Below the pieces are notes generated by a model. That model was not told the origin of the DNA. It ran no database searches and saw only the letters and a list, made by a program, of their open reading frames with translations. This document shows positions 1 through 8,876 of a stretch of DNA of 64,000 nt, piece after piece (within the stretch, counting starts at the first letter, position 1; every line of letters starts with the position of its first letter). The translations under genes and the position numbers were made by a program. The stretch covers positions 372,001 to 436,000 of the forward strand of contig NZ_AP024322.1 in the NCBI RefSeq assembly GCF_018408855.1, in the 5' to 3' direction. The DNA is from Caballeronia sp. NK8 (GTDB taxonomy: Bacteria; Pseudomonadota; Gammaproteobacteria; Burkholderiales; Burkholderiaceae).

Positions 1-1466
1 CCCAACGACTCACGACCGCCGCAGGCGCACCCGTCGGCGACAACCAGAACGCGCAGACCGCGGGTCCGCGCGGCCCGGTCACGCTGCAGGATTTCTGGCT
101 CGTCGAAAAGCTCGCGCATTTCGACCGCGAAGTGATTCCCGAGCGCCGCGTGCATGCGAAGGGCTCCGGCGCGTTCGGCACCTTCCGCGTGACGCACGAT
201 ATCTCGCGCTATACGAAGGCGAAGCTGTTCGCCGACATCGGCAAGGAAACGCCGATCTTCATGCGCTTTTCGACGGTCGCAGGCGAGCGCGGCGCGGCCG
301 ATGCCGAGCGCGACGTGCGCGGCTTCTCGATCAAGTTCTACACGGAAGAAGGCAACTGGGATGTCGTCGGCAATAACACGCCGGTGTTCTTCATCCGCGA
401 CCCGCTGAAATTTCCCGACTTCATTCACACGCAAAAACGCGATCCGTACACGAACATGCGCAGCAACGTCGCGGCATGGGATTTCTGGTCGCGTCATCCG
501 GAATCGCTGCATCAGGTGACGATACTGATGAGCGACCGCGGCATTCCGAAGAACTATCGGCAGATGCACGGCTTCGGCTCGCACACGTTCTCGTTCATCA
601 ACGAGGACAACGAGCGCTTCTACGTGAAGTTCCACTTCAAGTCACAGCAGCCGCTCGAGAACTACACGGATGCCGAAGCGGCCGCCGTGGTCGCGAACGA
701 TCGCGAAAGCGCGCAGCGCGATCTCGTCGGCAACATTGACGAGGGCAACTTTCCGCGCTGGAATTTCCGCATCCAGGTGATGACGGAAGAACAGGCCGCG
801 CAGTCGAAGACGAATCCGTTCGACATCACGAAAGTGTGGCCGCACAAGGACTATCCGCTGATCGATGTCGGCGTGATCGAACTCAACCGCAACGCGCAGA
901 ACTATTTCGCGGACGTGGAGCAGGCCGCGTTCACGCCCGCGAACGTGGTGCCGGGCATCGGCTTCTCGCCGGACCGGCTGTTGCAGGGCCGCCTGTTCTC
1001 GTATGGCGACACGCAGCGTTATCGCCTGGGCATCAACCATCACCAGATTCCGGTGAATGCGCCGCGCGCGCCGGTCGCCAATTCGTTTCATCGCGATGGC
1101 GCGATGCGTACCGACGGCAATCTCGGCGGCCGCGTGAACTACGAGCCGAACCGCTACGGCGAATTCGCACAGGACGCCAGCGTGAACGAGCCGCCGCTCG
1201 CGGGCGGCACGGTGTACCGCTACGACCATCGCGAGGACGACGATTACTACAGCCAGCCGGCGGCGCTGTTCCGGCTCTTCGACGACGCGCAGCGCGAACG
1301 CTTCTTCGGCAACATCGCGCGGCACATCCACGGCGTGCCGAACGAGATCGTGGCGCGGCAGATCGGGCACTTCCGCCGCATCGATCCGGCTTATGCGCAG
1401 GGCGTGACCGACGCGCTCGCGAAGCTCGGCCAGATCGTCGACGAGAAAGACACGGCCGCCGTCTGA
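1..1466 (+). CDS. katA: Catalase, monofunctional haem type (5' end outside window)
   Basis: This is a haem catalase that breaks down H2O2 to water and oxygen in the cytoplasm. The frame is open from the first bases of the window, and 487 residues are visible. The visible N-terminus has the family's LTTAAGAPV segment, so only a few codons should be missing. The distal haem histidine lies in [14 protein letters not shown], the distal asparagine in VGNNTPVFF, and the proximal tyrosine ligand in [11 protein letters not shown]. The length of about 490 residues fits the small-subunit (clade 3) catalases; there is no C-terminal flavodoxin-like domain as in KatE. A 50-residue membrane peptide and dps follow on the same strand, forming a peroxide-defence group. 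The promoter is outside the window, so regulation cannot be seen. The assignment as a catalase is secure; the exact symbol is by family resemblance. Confidence 0.96.
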   Translation, partial: QRLTTAAGAPVGDNQNAQTAGPRGPVTLQDFWLVEKLAHFDREVIPERRVHAKGSGAFGTFRVTHDISRYTKAKLFADIGKETPIFMRFSTVAGERGAADAERDVRGFSIKFYTEEGNWDVVGNNTPVFFIRDPLKFPDFIHTQKRDPYTNMRSNVAAWDFWSRHPESLHQVTILMSDRGIPKNYRQMHGFGSHTFSFINEDNERFYVKFHFKSQQPLENYTDAEAAAVVANDRESAQRDLVGNIDEGNFPRWNFRIQVMTEEQAAQSKTNPFDITKVWPHKDYPLIDVGVIELNRNAQNYFADVEQAAFTPANVVPGIGFSPDRLLQGRLFSYGDTQRYRLGINHHQIPVNAPRAPVANSFHRDGAMRTDGNLGGRVNYEPNRYGEFAQDASVNEPPLAGGTVYRYDHREDDDYYSQPAALFRLFDDAQRERFFGNIARHIHGVPNEIVARQIGHFRRIDPAYAQGVTDALAKLGQIVDEKDTAAV

Positions 1467-1485
1467 ACACACGGGAGAAAACATC

Positions 1486-1638
1486 ATGTCTCAAGCGCTG
1501 GATCACATCGCTCAGGCCGTCGGGCATATCGAGGCGACGAGCCGTCAGGCTTCGCGCGGGGTGCGCGTCGCGCTCGCATTCGGCATTGTCGCGGCGGGGT
1601 ATGGGCTGGTCGTCGCGAGCGGGATCGTCGGCGCCTGA
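1486..1638 (+). CDS. Small single-pass membrane protein downstream of catalase
   Basis: A 50-codon frame begins with ATG 19 bases after the catalase stop. A GGGAG ribosome binding site lies about 9 bases upstream. The first half is polar ([19 protein letters not shown]), then Arg-rich, and residues about 28-50 form one hydrophobic helix rich in Ala, Gly and Val that runs to the C-terminus. It looks like a short inner-membrane peptide with its N-terminus in the cytoplasm. The close spacing suggests co-transcription with the catalase. I do not recognise a named family. The coding call rests on the start site, the membrane helix and the position. Confidence 0.7.
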   Translation: MSQALDHIAQAVGHIEATSRQASRGVRVALAFGIVAAGYGLVVASGIVGA

Positions 1639-1730
1639 GCGCGGCATCAGGGCGCAGTGCAATGCGCTTTGAAGCCCCGTCGCGCAATGAGTCGTTCCCC
1701 GTTTCTACGGTAGACTGTCGGACGCTCGAA

Positions 1731-1761
1731 ACGCCGCGCGGCAACACGAAGCGCGCGGCGT
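1731..1761 (+). repeat. Inverted repeat in the dps leader
   Basis: A perfect 9-bp inverted repeat, ACGCCGCGC at 1731-1739 and GCGCGGCGT at 1753-1761, is separated by 13 bases and lies about 35 bases before the dps start codon. A possible -10 element TAGACT sits at 1711-1716, so the hairpin would fall in the dps 5' untranslated RNA. No convincing OxyR site was identified. Confidence 0.4.
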
Positions 1762-1796
1762 CCGCACCGTTCGAATCACTCTCTCACGGAGTCATC

Positions 1797-2285
1797 ATGG
1801 CGAAGAAAGGCACTGCACCCGCCGTCAACATCGGCATCAGCGACAAGGACCGCAAGAAGATCGCCGAGGGGCTGTCCCGGCTGCTGGCCGATACCTACAC
1901 GCTGTATCTGAAGACGCACAACTTTCACTGGAACGTCACGGGTCCGATGTTCAACACGCTGCACCTGATGTTCGAGACTCAGTACAACGAACTCGCGCTC
2001 GCCGTCGATTCGATCGCGGAACGTATCCGTGCGCTCGGCGTGCATGCGCCGGGCAGCTACAAGGAGTTCGCGAAGCTCTCGTCGATTCCCGAAGCGGACG
2101 GCGTGCCGGCTGCCGAAGAGATGATCCGCCAGCTGGTGGAAGGTCAGGAAGCCGTGGTGCGTACGGCGCGCGAGATTTTCCCGTCGACCGAAGCCGCCAA
2201 CGACGAACCGACCGCCGACCTGCTCACGCAGCGCATGCAGACGCACGAGAAGACCGCGTGGATGCTGCGCGCGATGCTGGCCTGA
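1797..2285 (+). CDS. dps: Dps-family ferritin-like DNA-protection protein
   Basis: This is a 162-residue Dps protein, which as a dodecamer stores iron, oxidises Fe(II) with H2O2 and can coat DNA. The diagnostic ferroxidase segment is present: [13 protein letters not shown] carries the first histidines, and [13 protein letters not shown] carries the Asp/Glu ligands contributed across the subunit interface. A lysine-rich start (MAKKGTAP) could bind DNA. I chose the ATG at 1797, preceded by ACGGAG about 6 bases upstream; the frame is open further upstream, but that part has no family similarity. It follows catalase on the same strand, which fits joint peroxide defence. An intrinsic terminator follows at 2309-2341. 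Confidence 0.95.
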   Translation: MAKKGTAPAVNIGISDKDRKKIAEGLSRLLADTYTLYLKTHNFHWNVTGPMFNTLHLMFETQYNELALAVDSIAERIRALGVHAPGSYKEFAKLSSIPEADGVPAAEEMIRQLVEGQEAVVRTAREIFPSTEAANDEPTADLLTQRMQTHEKTAWMLRAMLA

Positions 2286-2308
2286 GACGTTTCTGGTTTC
2301 GAAGCGAG

Positions 2309-2341
2309 CAAACCCCGCACTCGAGCGGGGTTTGTGCTTTT
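2309..2341 (+). terminator. Intrinsic terminator after dps
   Basis: A 10-bp perfect stem, CAAACCCCGC (2309-2318) with GCGGGGTTTG (2325-2334), has a 6-base loop and is followed by TGCTTTTC. It lies 24 bases after the dps stop codon and just before ubiA. Confidence 0.85.
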
Positions 2342-2391
2342 CAAGCTGTTCTAAAATAGCCGCATCGCGTTTCTCCGCAACGAACTCCGCC

Positions 2392-3252
2392 ATGCTCGCC
2401 CGTCTTCCGCTCTACATGCGCCTCGTGCGCCTCGACAAGCCCATCGGCAGCCTGCTGCTGCTGTGGCCGACGCTCAACGCGCTGTGGATCGCGTCCGAAG
2501 GCCGTCCGTCGCCGATGCTGCTCGTCATCTTCACCATCGGCACGATCCTGATGCGCTCGGCGGGCTGCGCGATCAACGACTACGCCGACCGCGATTTCGA
2601 CCGCCACGTGAAGCGCACCGCCGAGCGGCCGATCACGTCGGGCAAGATCAAGGCTTGGGAAGCGGTGGCGCTCGCGGCAGCGCTCGCGCTCGTCGCGTTT
2701 CTGCTGATCCTGCCGCTCAACACGCTCACGAAGGAGCTGTCGGTGTTCGCGCTGTTCGTCGCGGGCACATATCCGTTCACGAAGCGTTTCTTTGCGATTC
2801 CGCAGGCGTACCTCGGCATCGCGTTCGGCTTCGGCATTCCGATGGCCTTCGCCGCCGTGCAGAACCACGTGCCGATGATCGCGTGGATCATGCTCGCGGC
2901 GAACGTGTTCTGGTCGGTCGCATACGACACCGAATACGCGATGGTCGACCGCGACGACGACATCAAGATCGGCATTCGCACGTCCGCGCTCACGTTCGGC
3001 CGGTTCGACGTGCTCGCCGTCATGCTGTGCTATGCGGTGACGCTTGCGATTTACGTGGGCATCGGCATCGCGCTGGGTTATGGCTGGCTCTACTGGCTGG
3101 GCTGGCTCGCGGCGGCGGGCTGCGCGGTGTATCACTACGGATTGATCCGCAACCGCGAGCGGATGGCGTGCTTTGCCGCGTTCAAGCACAACAACTGGCT
3201 CGGAGGGATGCTGTTCGCGGGAATCGCGCTGCATTACGCGCTGGCGAGCTAA
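2392..3252 (+). CDS. ubiA: 4-hydroxybenzoate polyprenyltransferase
   Basis: UbiA is an inner-membrane prenyltransferase that attaches the polyprenyl tail to 4-hydroxybenzoate, the second step of ubiquinone synthesis. The 286-residue protein has the first Asp-rich motif [19 protein letters not shown] at about residues 63-81 and the second, [12 protein letters not shown], near 180. Both bind Mg2+-diphosphate. Several hydrophobic helices cover the rest, as expected for the nine-helix UbiA fold. The start at 2392 ([19 protein letters not shown]) matches the family N-terminus. The -10-like hexamer TAAAAT at 2352-2357 lies downstream of the dps terminator, so ubiA probably has its own promoter. Confidence 0.96.
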   Translation: MLARLPLYMRLVRLDKPIGSLLLLWPTLNALWIASEGRPSPMLLVIFTIGTILMRSAGCAINDYADRDFDRHVKRTAERPITSGKIKAWEAVALAAALALVAFLLILPLNTLTKELSVFALFVAGTYPFTKRFFAIPQAYLGIAFGFGIPMAFAAVQNHVPMIAWIMLAANVFWSVAYDTEYAMVDRDDDIKIGIRTSALTFGRFDVLAVMLCYAVTLAIYVGIGIALGYGWLYWLGWLAAAGCAVYHYGLIRNRERMACFAAFKHNNWLGGMLFAGIALHYALAS

Positions 3253-3567
3253 CTCTTTTCGCGTGAATCGCGAGCTGCAACGTGTGCAATGCATGTTGCA
3301 GCAGGCGTGAAGACTGCTTTGTGTCAATATCCGAAACAGTCTAAGAACGACAAATTTCTTCGCATTACGGCTTCACGGCGATATCTTTTGATAAGTTCAT
3401 AGTTTAAGCATTTAGCTAACTATGGAATGGCCGAAGCAAGCTGTTTCATACCGCCCGGCCATTCGTCATCAAACGCGCCGGCCCTTCTTTCAACATGCCT
3501 AACGAATGCCGCGGGTTTTGCTTCGCGGCGGCGTTCGTTCGCCTGTATCACTCAGAGTCTGTTAAAC
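3253..3567. other. Intergenic stretch, AT-richer and rich in inverted repeats
   Basis: These 315 bases between ubiA and the methyltransferase-like gene hold no recognisable gene. They contain three inverted repeats. GCTGCAAC (3274-3281) pairs with GTTGCAGC (3295-3302). GAATGGCC (3425-3432) pairs with GGCCATTC (3457-3464). A third hairpin pairs AACGAATGCCGCG (3501-3513) with 3524-3539 and has a 3-base bulge. The part from about 3320 to 3425 is distinctly richer in A and T than its surroundings and probably holds the promoter of the next gene; I could not fix its -35 and -10 boxes. Confidence 0.6.
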
Positions 3568-4812
3568 ATGGGATCCCTTGCACGCTTCGATCTGGGCAGG
3601 CTGGTTGCCGGACATCAGGTCGCTTGTCTCGTCGAGACCGGCTACGGACGCGGTGATTCGTGCCGCGCCGCGTTGGCCGCCGGTTTCCGTAAAGCGCTGT
3701 CGTGCGAAATCTTCGAGCCGCTTTTCGCGGAGGTGAAGCAGAGCGAACAGCTCCATGTTGCGAACACGGACAGCCTTACATTCCTGCGTTCGCCGACGGT
3801 GCAAGGCGTGCTGGGCGAGCAACGCTGCCTCGTTTTTCTGGATGCACATTACCCCGGCGCGGACTATGGCGGCAAGAGCTACAAGAGTCAGGAGCATAGT
3901 GCGACGGAACGCCTGCCGCTGATCGCCGAGCTCGAAGCGCTGCGCGGCCGGGTGGATAACGCGCTCATCATTCTGGACGACGTGCGCATCTACCGGCGCG
4001 ACTTCCAGACGAGCACGGGGACGCTGCCGGATTGGGCCGAGAATGGCTTCGATCAGGAAGCGACCTTCCTCGCGCTGCTCGCATCCTTCGACTCCACGCA
4101 CGCGCTGCACTGGCACGGTGAAGATACCGGCTATGCGGTGCTTTGGCCGCGCGCCTGGGGCGACTACGGCCTCAAAAAATGGGTACTGCCCGGCGACCAG
4201 ACCCAGCCTTTGGTGCTCGGGCTGGGCGTGCCGGGCACGACCTGCATATCGCTCAATCGACGTCTGCTCGACGCGCGCTTCAGCAATCGCTGGCTGGTGG
4301 GCAACGGGCTCGATATCGGCGGCGGCAACGACAGCATCGCGCTGTACCGCACGTTGTTCCCGCGCATCCAAGGCGTGACGGTCTATGAGTGGGCGCAGGG
4401 CGACGCGCAAATCCTCGACAACGTGCGTGACGACAGCTTCGATTTCGTCTACTCGGCGCACTGCCTCGAACACGTGATGGACCCGCGCGTCGCATTGCGC
4501 CACTGGCTGCGCGTGCTCAAGCCGGGCGGGCATCTCGTCATCACCGTGCCGGACGAGGACATGTACGAGCAGGGCGCGTGGCCATCGACGTTCAACGACG
4601 ACCACAAACACACGTTCACGCTCTTCAAGCGCGAGAGCTGGTCGCCTGTCTCGATCAATGTGCTGGATCTGCTACGCGAATTCGAGCGTGAAGTGAGCGT
4701 GAAGAAGGTCGAATGCCTCGATCACAGCTTCCTGCACGGCATGGAACGCTACGATCAGACGCGCACCGCGTTTGCGGAGTGCGGCATCGAGTTCGTCGTG
4801 CAGAAGCTTTGA
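3568..4812 (+). CDS. Two-domain protein with C-terminal SAM-dependent methyltransferase domain
   Basis: The 414-residue product has two Rossmann-like halves. The N-terminal half (about 15-215) has LVETGYGRGDSC near residue 21, CLVFLDAHYPGADYGG near 90 and NALIILDDVRIY near 135, which resembles a divergent class I methyltransferase fold. The C-terminal half (about 240-414) has the SAM-binding glycine motif GLDIGGGNDS near 247, HCLEHVMDP near 297 and a VLKPGGHLVITVPD strand, typical of methyltransferase type 11 domains. The substrate is unknown; such proteins often modify glycans or lipids, but nothing here proves it. ATG 3568 was chosen because homology begins there, although the frame is open from 3427. 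It stands alone between core genes ubiA and proC, with an AT-richer upstream region, so it may be accessory. Confidence 0.75.
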   Translation: MGSLARFDLGRLVAGHQVACLVETGYGRGDSCRAALAAGFRKALSCEIFEPLFAEVKQSEQLHVANTDSLTFLRSPTVQGVLGEQRCLVFLDAHYPGADYGGKSYKSQEHSATERLPLIAELEALRGRVDNALIILDDVRIYRRDFQTSTGTLPDWAENGFDQEATFLALLASFDSTHALHWHGEDTGYAVLWPRAWGDYGLKKWVLPGDQTQPLVLGLGVPGTTCISLNRRLLDARFSNRWLVGNGLDIGGGNDSIALYRTLFPRIQGVTVYEWAQGDAQILDNVRDDSFDFVYSAHCLEHVMDPRVALRHWLRVLKPGGHLVITVPDEDMYEQGAWPSTFNDDHKHTFTLFKRESWSPVSINVLDLLREFEREVSVKKVECLDHSFLHGMERYDQTRTAFAECGIEFVVQKL

Positions 4813-4840
4813 GCCAGGCGCGGCGGGCGTGCATGCACGT

Positions 4841-5653
4841 TCAAGCCCCGCCCAGTTCATCCCCCATCTCTTTCGCCCGCGCCTCTGCCGCCAGCGCGCC
4901 GCGCACGATCGCGTCCTTCACGCCCTGAGCGTCGAACGAGGCGAGCGCTGCCGCCGTCGTGCCGCCCTTCGAGGTCACGCGCTCGCGCAGCACGCTCGCC
5001 GGCTCGCCCGATTGCGCCGCCAGTTGCGCCGCGCCGGTGAAGGTGGCGACCGCGAGCGCGCGGCCCTGCTCCTCGTCCATGCCGAGCCGGCGCGCGGCTT
5101 CCTGCATCGCTTCGATGAAATAGAACACGTAGGCCGGGCCGCTGCCGGAAATCGCGGTGACGGCGTCGAGCTTCGCTTCGTCGTCGAACCACACGGCCGT
5201 GCCGACCGCTTCCAGCACTTGCGACGCAAGCGCCTTCGCCGCATCGCTCACGCCGGGCAACGCCGCGAGGCCCGTCACGCCCATGCCGATCAAGGCAGGC
5301 GTGTTCGGCATCGTGCGAACGATCTGCGTATAGCCGTTCAGCCAGCGCGACAGATCGCTCGCGCGAATGCCCGCCGCGATGCTGATGATCGTCTGCTTCG
5401 ACAGATGCGGCGCGAGCGCTTCGGCCACGCCTTTGAGCACTTGCGGCTTCACGGCGAGCACGATCGCGTCGTAGCCCGCGAGCGTCGCGTCGACGGCCGC
5501 GCCAGTCGCGATGCCGAATTGCTTCGCGGTGCGCTCGCGCGCTTCGTCGTTGATGTCGACGGCGTAGATATCGGACGCCGGCGTGCCGCGCTTGACGAGA
5601 CCGCCGATGAGCGCCGCGGCCATGTTGCCGCCGCCGATGAATGCAATTTTCAT
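4841..5653 (-). CDS. proC: Pyrroline-5-carboxylate reductase
   Basis: ProC reduces 1-pyrroline-5-carboxylate to proline with NAD(P)H, the last step of proline synthesis. The 270-residue length is normal. The N-terminus MKIAFIGGGNMAAALIGGL is the dinucleotide-binding loop, and the C-terminal signature is seen in AISGSGPAYVFYFIEAM followed by VTSKGGTTAAAL, which binds the substrate. It starts 14 bases after yggS ends, and the two are probably one transcript, as in many proteobacteria. Confidence 0.97.
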   Translation of the reverse strand: MKIAFIGGGNMAAALIGGLVKRGTPASDIYAVDINDEARERTAKQFGIATGAAVDATLAGYDAIVLAVKPQVLKGVAEALAPHLSKQTIISIAAGIRASDLSRWLNGYTQIVRTMPNTPALIGMGVTGLAALPGVSDAAKALASQVLEAVGTAVWFDDEAKLDAVTAISGSGPAYVFYFIEAMQEAARRLGMDEEQGRALAVATFTGAAQLAAQSGEPASVLRERVTSKGGTTAAALASFDAQGVKDAIVRGALAAEARAKEMGDELGGA

Positions 5654-5667
5654 GATTGAAGGTGAGG

Positions 5668-6363
5668 TCAGGTGGTGTAAGTGCGCGTGCCGAAAATCGC
5701 GGTGCCGATACGCACCATCGTCGCGCCTTCGAGCACGGCGGCTTCGAGGTCGGCGGACATGCCCATCGAGAGCGTGTCGAGATCGAGGCCGTCGGCGCGC
5801 AGCGTATTCATCAGATCGCGCAGGCGGGCGTGCGGCGCGCGCTGCGCATCGAGTGTTTCGGCAGGCTCGGGTATCGCCATCAGGCCGCGCAGGCGTAGGC
5901 GGGGCAGGGCGGCCACGGCATGCGCAAGCGCGATGGCCTCATCCGGTTCGACGCCGCTCTTCGAGTCCTCGCCGCTCACGTTCACCTGAATGCAGACGTT
6001 GAGCGCGCTCGCGCCTTCGGGACGCTGCGCCGCAAGCCGCTCGGCGATCTTTAGCCGGTCGATGGAATGCACCCAGTCGAACTGCTCGGCGACGAGCTTC
6101 GTCTTGTTTGACTGCAGCGGCCCGATGAAATGCCATTCGATTTCAGCGCGCAGATCGGCGAGTTCGGCGATCTTCGCGATGCCTTCCTGCACGTAGTTCT
6201 CGCCGAACGCGCGCTGGCCGGCCTCGAAGGCGGCGCGCACGTCGTTCGCGGGAAAGGTCTTGGACACGGCGAGCAGCTTGACGCAAGCCGCATCGCGCGA
6301 CGCGTCGTGCGCCGCCTTCGCGATGCGTTGCCGGACTTCTTCGAGATGTTGGGCGATGGACAT
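5668..6363 (-). CDS. yggS: YggS-family pyridoxal phosphate homeostasis protein
   Basis: This 231-residue cytoplasmic protein of the YggS/PROSC family binds pyridoxal 5'-phosphate and helps balance vitamin B6 and amino-acid pools; no catalytic activity is established for the family. The PLP lysine lies in KLLAVSKTFP near residue 34. Other family segments are FGENYVQEGIAKI, EWHFIGPLQSNK and the C-terminal MGMSADLEAAVLEGATMVRIGTAIFG, written here in parts of the family pattern. The start MSIAQHLEEV fits. It heads the yggS-proC pair. Confidence 0.96.
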   Translation of the reverse strand: MSIAQHLEEVRQRIAKAAHDASRDAACVKLLAVSKTFPANDVRAAFEAGQRAFGENYVQEGIAKIAELADLRAEIEWHFIGPLQSNKTKLVAEQFDWVHSIDRLKIAERLAAQRPEGASALNVCIQVNVSGEDSKSGVEPDEAIALAHAVAALPRLRLRGLMAIPEPAETLDAQRAPHARLRDLMNTLRADGLDLDTLSMGMSADLEAAVLEGATMVRIGTAIFGTRTYTT

Positions 6364-6408
6364 GCTGGGCGTTCAGTTCGATCGAGCCACTCATTATACG
6401 AAGCGGCG

Positions 6409-7635
6409 TCAACCGTACAGGAGATGCTCCAGCAGTTGAATCCAGTGCGTGACGGGCGTCGACGTGCCGCTTTGCAGATGCGCGATGCAGCCGACATTCG
6501 CCGACACGATCAGCTGCGGCTCCAGCTTCTCCAGCCGGTCGAGCTTCTGGTTGCGCAGCGTGTACGAGAGCTTCGGCTGCAGGACCGAGTACGTGCCGGC
6601 CGATCCGCAACACAAGTGACTATCCACGGGCAGGCGCACTTCGAGCCCGAGCGCGGTCAGCAGATGCTCGACGCGTCCGCGAATCTGCTGCCCGTGCTGC
6701 AGGGTGCACGGCGGATGGAACGCGACCGTATGCACGCCGCGCCGGCGCGCGAGCGAGACGAGTTCTTCCTCGAACATCGGCAGGATTTCGGCGAGATCGC
6801 GCGTCAGTTCGACGATCTTCTGCGCCTTCGACGCATACGCCGGATCGTTGCGCAGCAAGTGCGCGTACTCCTTCACCGTCGCGCCGCAGCCCGATGCGTT
6901 CATCACGATAGCCTCGACGCCGCTTTCCACATACGGCCACCAGGCGTCGATGTTGTTGCGCACGTCGTCGAGCGCGTCTTCGTTGTAGCCGAGATGCAGG
7001 CGGATCGCGCCGCAGCAGCCCGCGCCCGGCGCCGTGACGATCTCGATGCCGAGCGCATCGAACACGCGCGCGGTCGCCGTGTTGACGTTGGGCATCATCG
7101 CGGGTTGCACGCAACCGGCGAGCATCAGCATCTTGCGTTCGTGTTTGTTCGTGGGCGCGACGAGGGGCCGCTCGGGCACGGGAATCTTCGCGCGCAGCTT
7201 GCGCGGCAGGATGCCGCGAAACTGCTGACCGAGCTTCATCGCGGGCGTGAAGAGCGTGCTGTTCGGCAGGAAGCTCGCGAGCAGACGCCGTTGCAGCCGA
7301 TGACGCATCGGCCGCTCGACCTTCTCTTCGACGACCTTGCGCCCGATCTCGACGAGCCGTCCGTACTGCACGCCCGACGGGCAGGTGCTCTCGCAATTGC
7401 GGCACGTAAGGCAGCGGTCCAGATGCAGTTGCGTGCTGCGTGAGACCGGAGCGCCTTCGAACATCTGCTTCATCAGATAGATGCGTCCGCGCGGCCCGTC
7501 GAGTTCGTCGCCGAGTATCTGGTACGTCGGGCAGGTCGCCGTGCAGAAGCCGCAGTGCACGCACTTGCGCAGGATGGCGTCGGCTTCGTCGCCATCGGCC
7601 GTGCCGCGGATGAAATCGGCGAGATTGGTTTGCAT
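6409..7635 (-). CDS. glcF: Glycolate oxidase, iron-sulfur subunit
   Basis: GlcF is the electron-transfer subunit of membrane-associated glycolate oxidase, which converts glycolate to glyoxylate. The 408-residue protein has two ferredoxin-type [4Fe-4S] motifs, CVHCGFCTATCP at 25-36 and CLTCRNCESTCP at 75-86. It also has two cysteine-rich CCG domains, visible in GAGCCGAIRLHLG and HLCCGSAGTYS. Although the frame is open to 8151, the ATG at 7635 (MQTNLADFI) is right because the upstream part overlaps glcE. It begins 8 bases after glcE ends, last in a glcD-glcE-glcF row. Confidence 0.96.
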   Translation of the reverse strand: MQTNLADFIRGTADGDEADAILRKCVHCGFCTATCPTYQILGDELDGPRGRIYLMKQMFEGAPVSRSTQLHLDRCLTCRNCESTCPSGVQYGRLVEIGRKVVEEKVERPMRHRLQRRLLASFLPNSTLFTPAMKLGQQFRGILPRKLRAKIPVPERPLVAPTNKHERKMLMLAGCVQPAMMPNVNTATARVFDALGIEIVTAPGAGCCGAIRLHLGYNEDALDDVRNNIDAWWPYVESGVEAIVMNASGCGATVKEYAHLLRNDPAYASKAQKIVELTRDLAEILPMFEEELVSLARRRGVHTVAFHPPCTLQHGQQIRGRVEHLLTALGLEVRLPVDSHLCCGSAGTYSVLQPKLSYTLRNQKLDRLEKLEPQLIVSANVGCIAHLQSGTSTPVTHWIQLLEHLLYG

Positions 7636-7643
7636 CGAGGCGC

Positions 7644-8732
7644 CTAGAAGTCGGGATACAGACGAGCGCGATTGAAGATGCGCGCCGGATCGAATGCGGC
7701 TTTCAATCCACGATGAATCTTCATCAGCGGCGCGGGCAGCGGCGTGAAGACGCCCGCATTGCGATCGTAGGCGGACCCGGCGCGGAAGATCGTCGCGTGG
7801 CCGCCCGCCTGCTTCGCGCTGATACGGACGGTCTGCGGATCGGTGTCGGTGATCCACCAGCGCTGCGCGCCGCCCCATTCCATCAGTTGCGCGCCCGGCA
7901 GATGCAGCGGCTCCGCGATCGACGGCAACGCGAGCCGCCACAGCGCCGAGCGCGGTTCGATCACGGCGAAGAACGGGTCCGTCTGCTCGCGCATGCCGAT
8001 CCAGAAACGGTCCGCTTCGACCGCATCGACGACTTCGCCGCCGAGCGTGTTGCGCGCCGTCTTGACGGCGGCTTCCGCGCCCGCGAGACGCAGCGCGAGC
8101 GTGCCGTCGCGCCACGCGCTGCCGCAGATCGGCAACGGATGGCCGCCCCATTCGTTGAGCTTGCGCACGCCGTCGGTGGCGTGCATGTCGAATTTCAGCG
8201 TGGCTTCGGCGACAGGGCGCGGCAGCACCTTGATCGACAGTTCGATAATCAGTCCGAGCGTGCCGAGCGATCCGGCGAGCAGGCGCGCGACGTCATAACC
8301 CGCCACGTTCTTCACCACCTGACCGCCGAAGTGCAGCACTTGCCCGTGCCCGTTCATGACGACCGCGCCGAGCACGAAATCGCGTGGCGCGCCGGTCCAG
8401 GCGCGGCGCGGGCCCGCGAGCCCGGCGGCGATGCAGCCGCCCAGCGTCGCGTTGCGCCCGAAGTGCGGCGGCTCGAACGGCAGCATCTGATTGTGCTCGC
8501 GCAGCGCCGCTTCGATCTCGGCGAGCGGCGTGCCGCTTCGCGCGGTGATGACGAGTTCCGCCGGATCGTAGGCGACGATGCCGCGATACGCGCGCGTGTC
8601 GAGGATCTCTCCCTGGAGCGTCTGGCCGTACCAGTCCTTCGTGCCGCCGCCGCGAATGCGCAGCAGCGCGCCGGTTTCGGTGGCCCGGGCGATCCTCTCC
8701 GACCAGCCGGCGACGATGTCGTCCTGTTCCAT
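7644..8732 (-). CDS. glcE: Glycolate oxidase, FAD-binding subunit
   Basis: GlcE is the second flavin-binding subunit of glycolate oxidase. The 362 residues show the FAD_binding_4 (PCMH) core: LRIRGGGTKDWYG near 24, PAELVITARSGTPLAEIEAAL near 56, then NATLGGCIAAGLAGPRR near 90. The protein is shorter than GlcD and lacks the large C-terminal cap, as usual for GlcE. It lies between glcD (144 bases upstream) and glcF (8 bases downstream), and all three subunits are needed for activity in E. coli. ATG start at 8732. Confidence 0.95.
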   Translation of the reverse strand: MEQDDIVAGWSERIARATETGALLRIRGGGTKDWYGQTLQGEILDTRAYRGIVAYDPAELVITARSGTPLAEIEAALREHNQMLPFEPPHFGRNATLGGCIAAGLAGPRRAWTGAPRDFVLGAVVMNGHGQVLHFGGQVVKNVAGYDVARLLAGSLGTLGLIIELSIKVLPRPVAEATLKFDMHATDGVRKLNEWGGHPLPICGSAWRDGTLALRLAGAEAAVKTARNTLGGEVVDAVEADRFWIGMREQTDPFFAVIEPRSALWRLALPSIAEPLHLPGAQLMEWGGAQRWWITDTDPQTVRISAKQAGGHATIFRAGSAYDRNAGVFTPLPAPLMKIHRGLKAAFDPARIFNRARLYPDF

Positions 8733-8876
8733 GGTGTCCCGCTTTATCGTCGAACTCGGAATTCGACTTCTGGTTTCGGCTTTCTTACGGCTGTCCGGTC
8801 GATTGTACCGGCCGCTTAACGCCGTAGCACTCGGAGAAACGTGGATAGCGGAACGCGCGCCGCGCCTCGCGGGATT

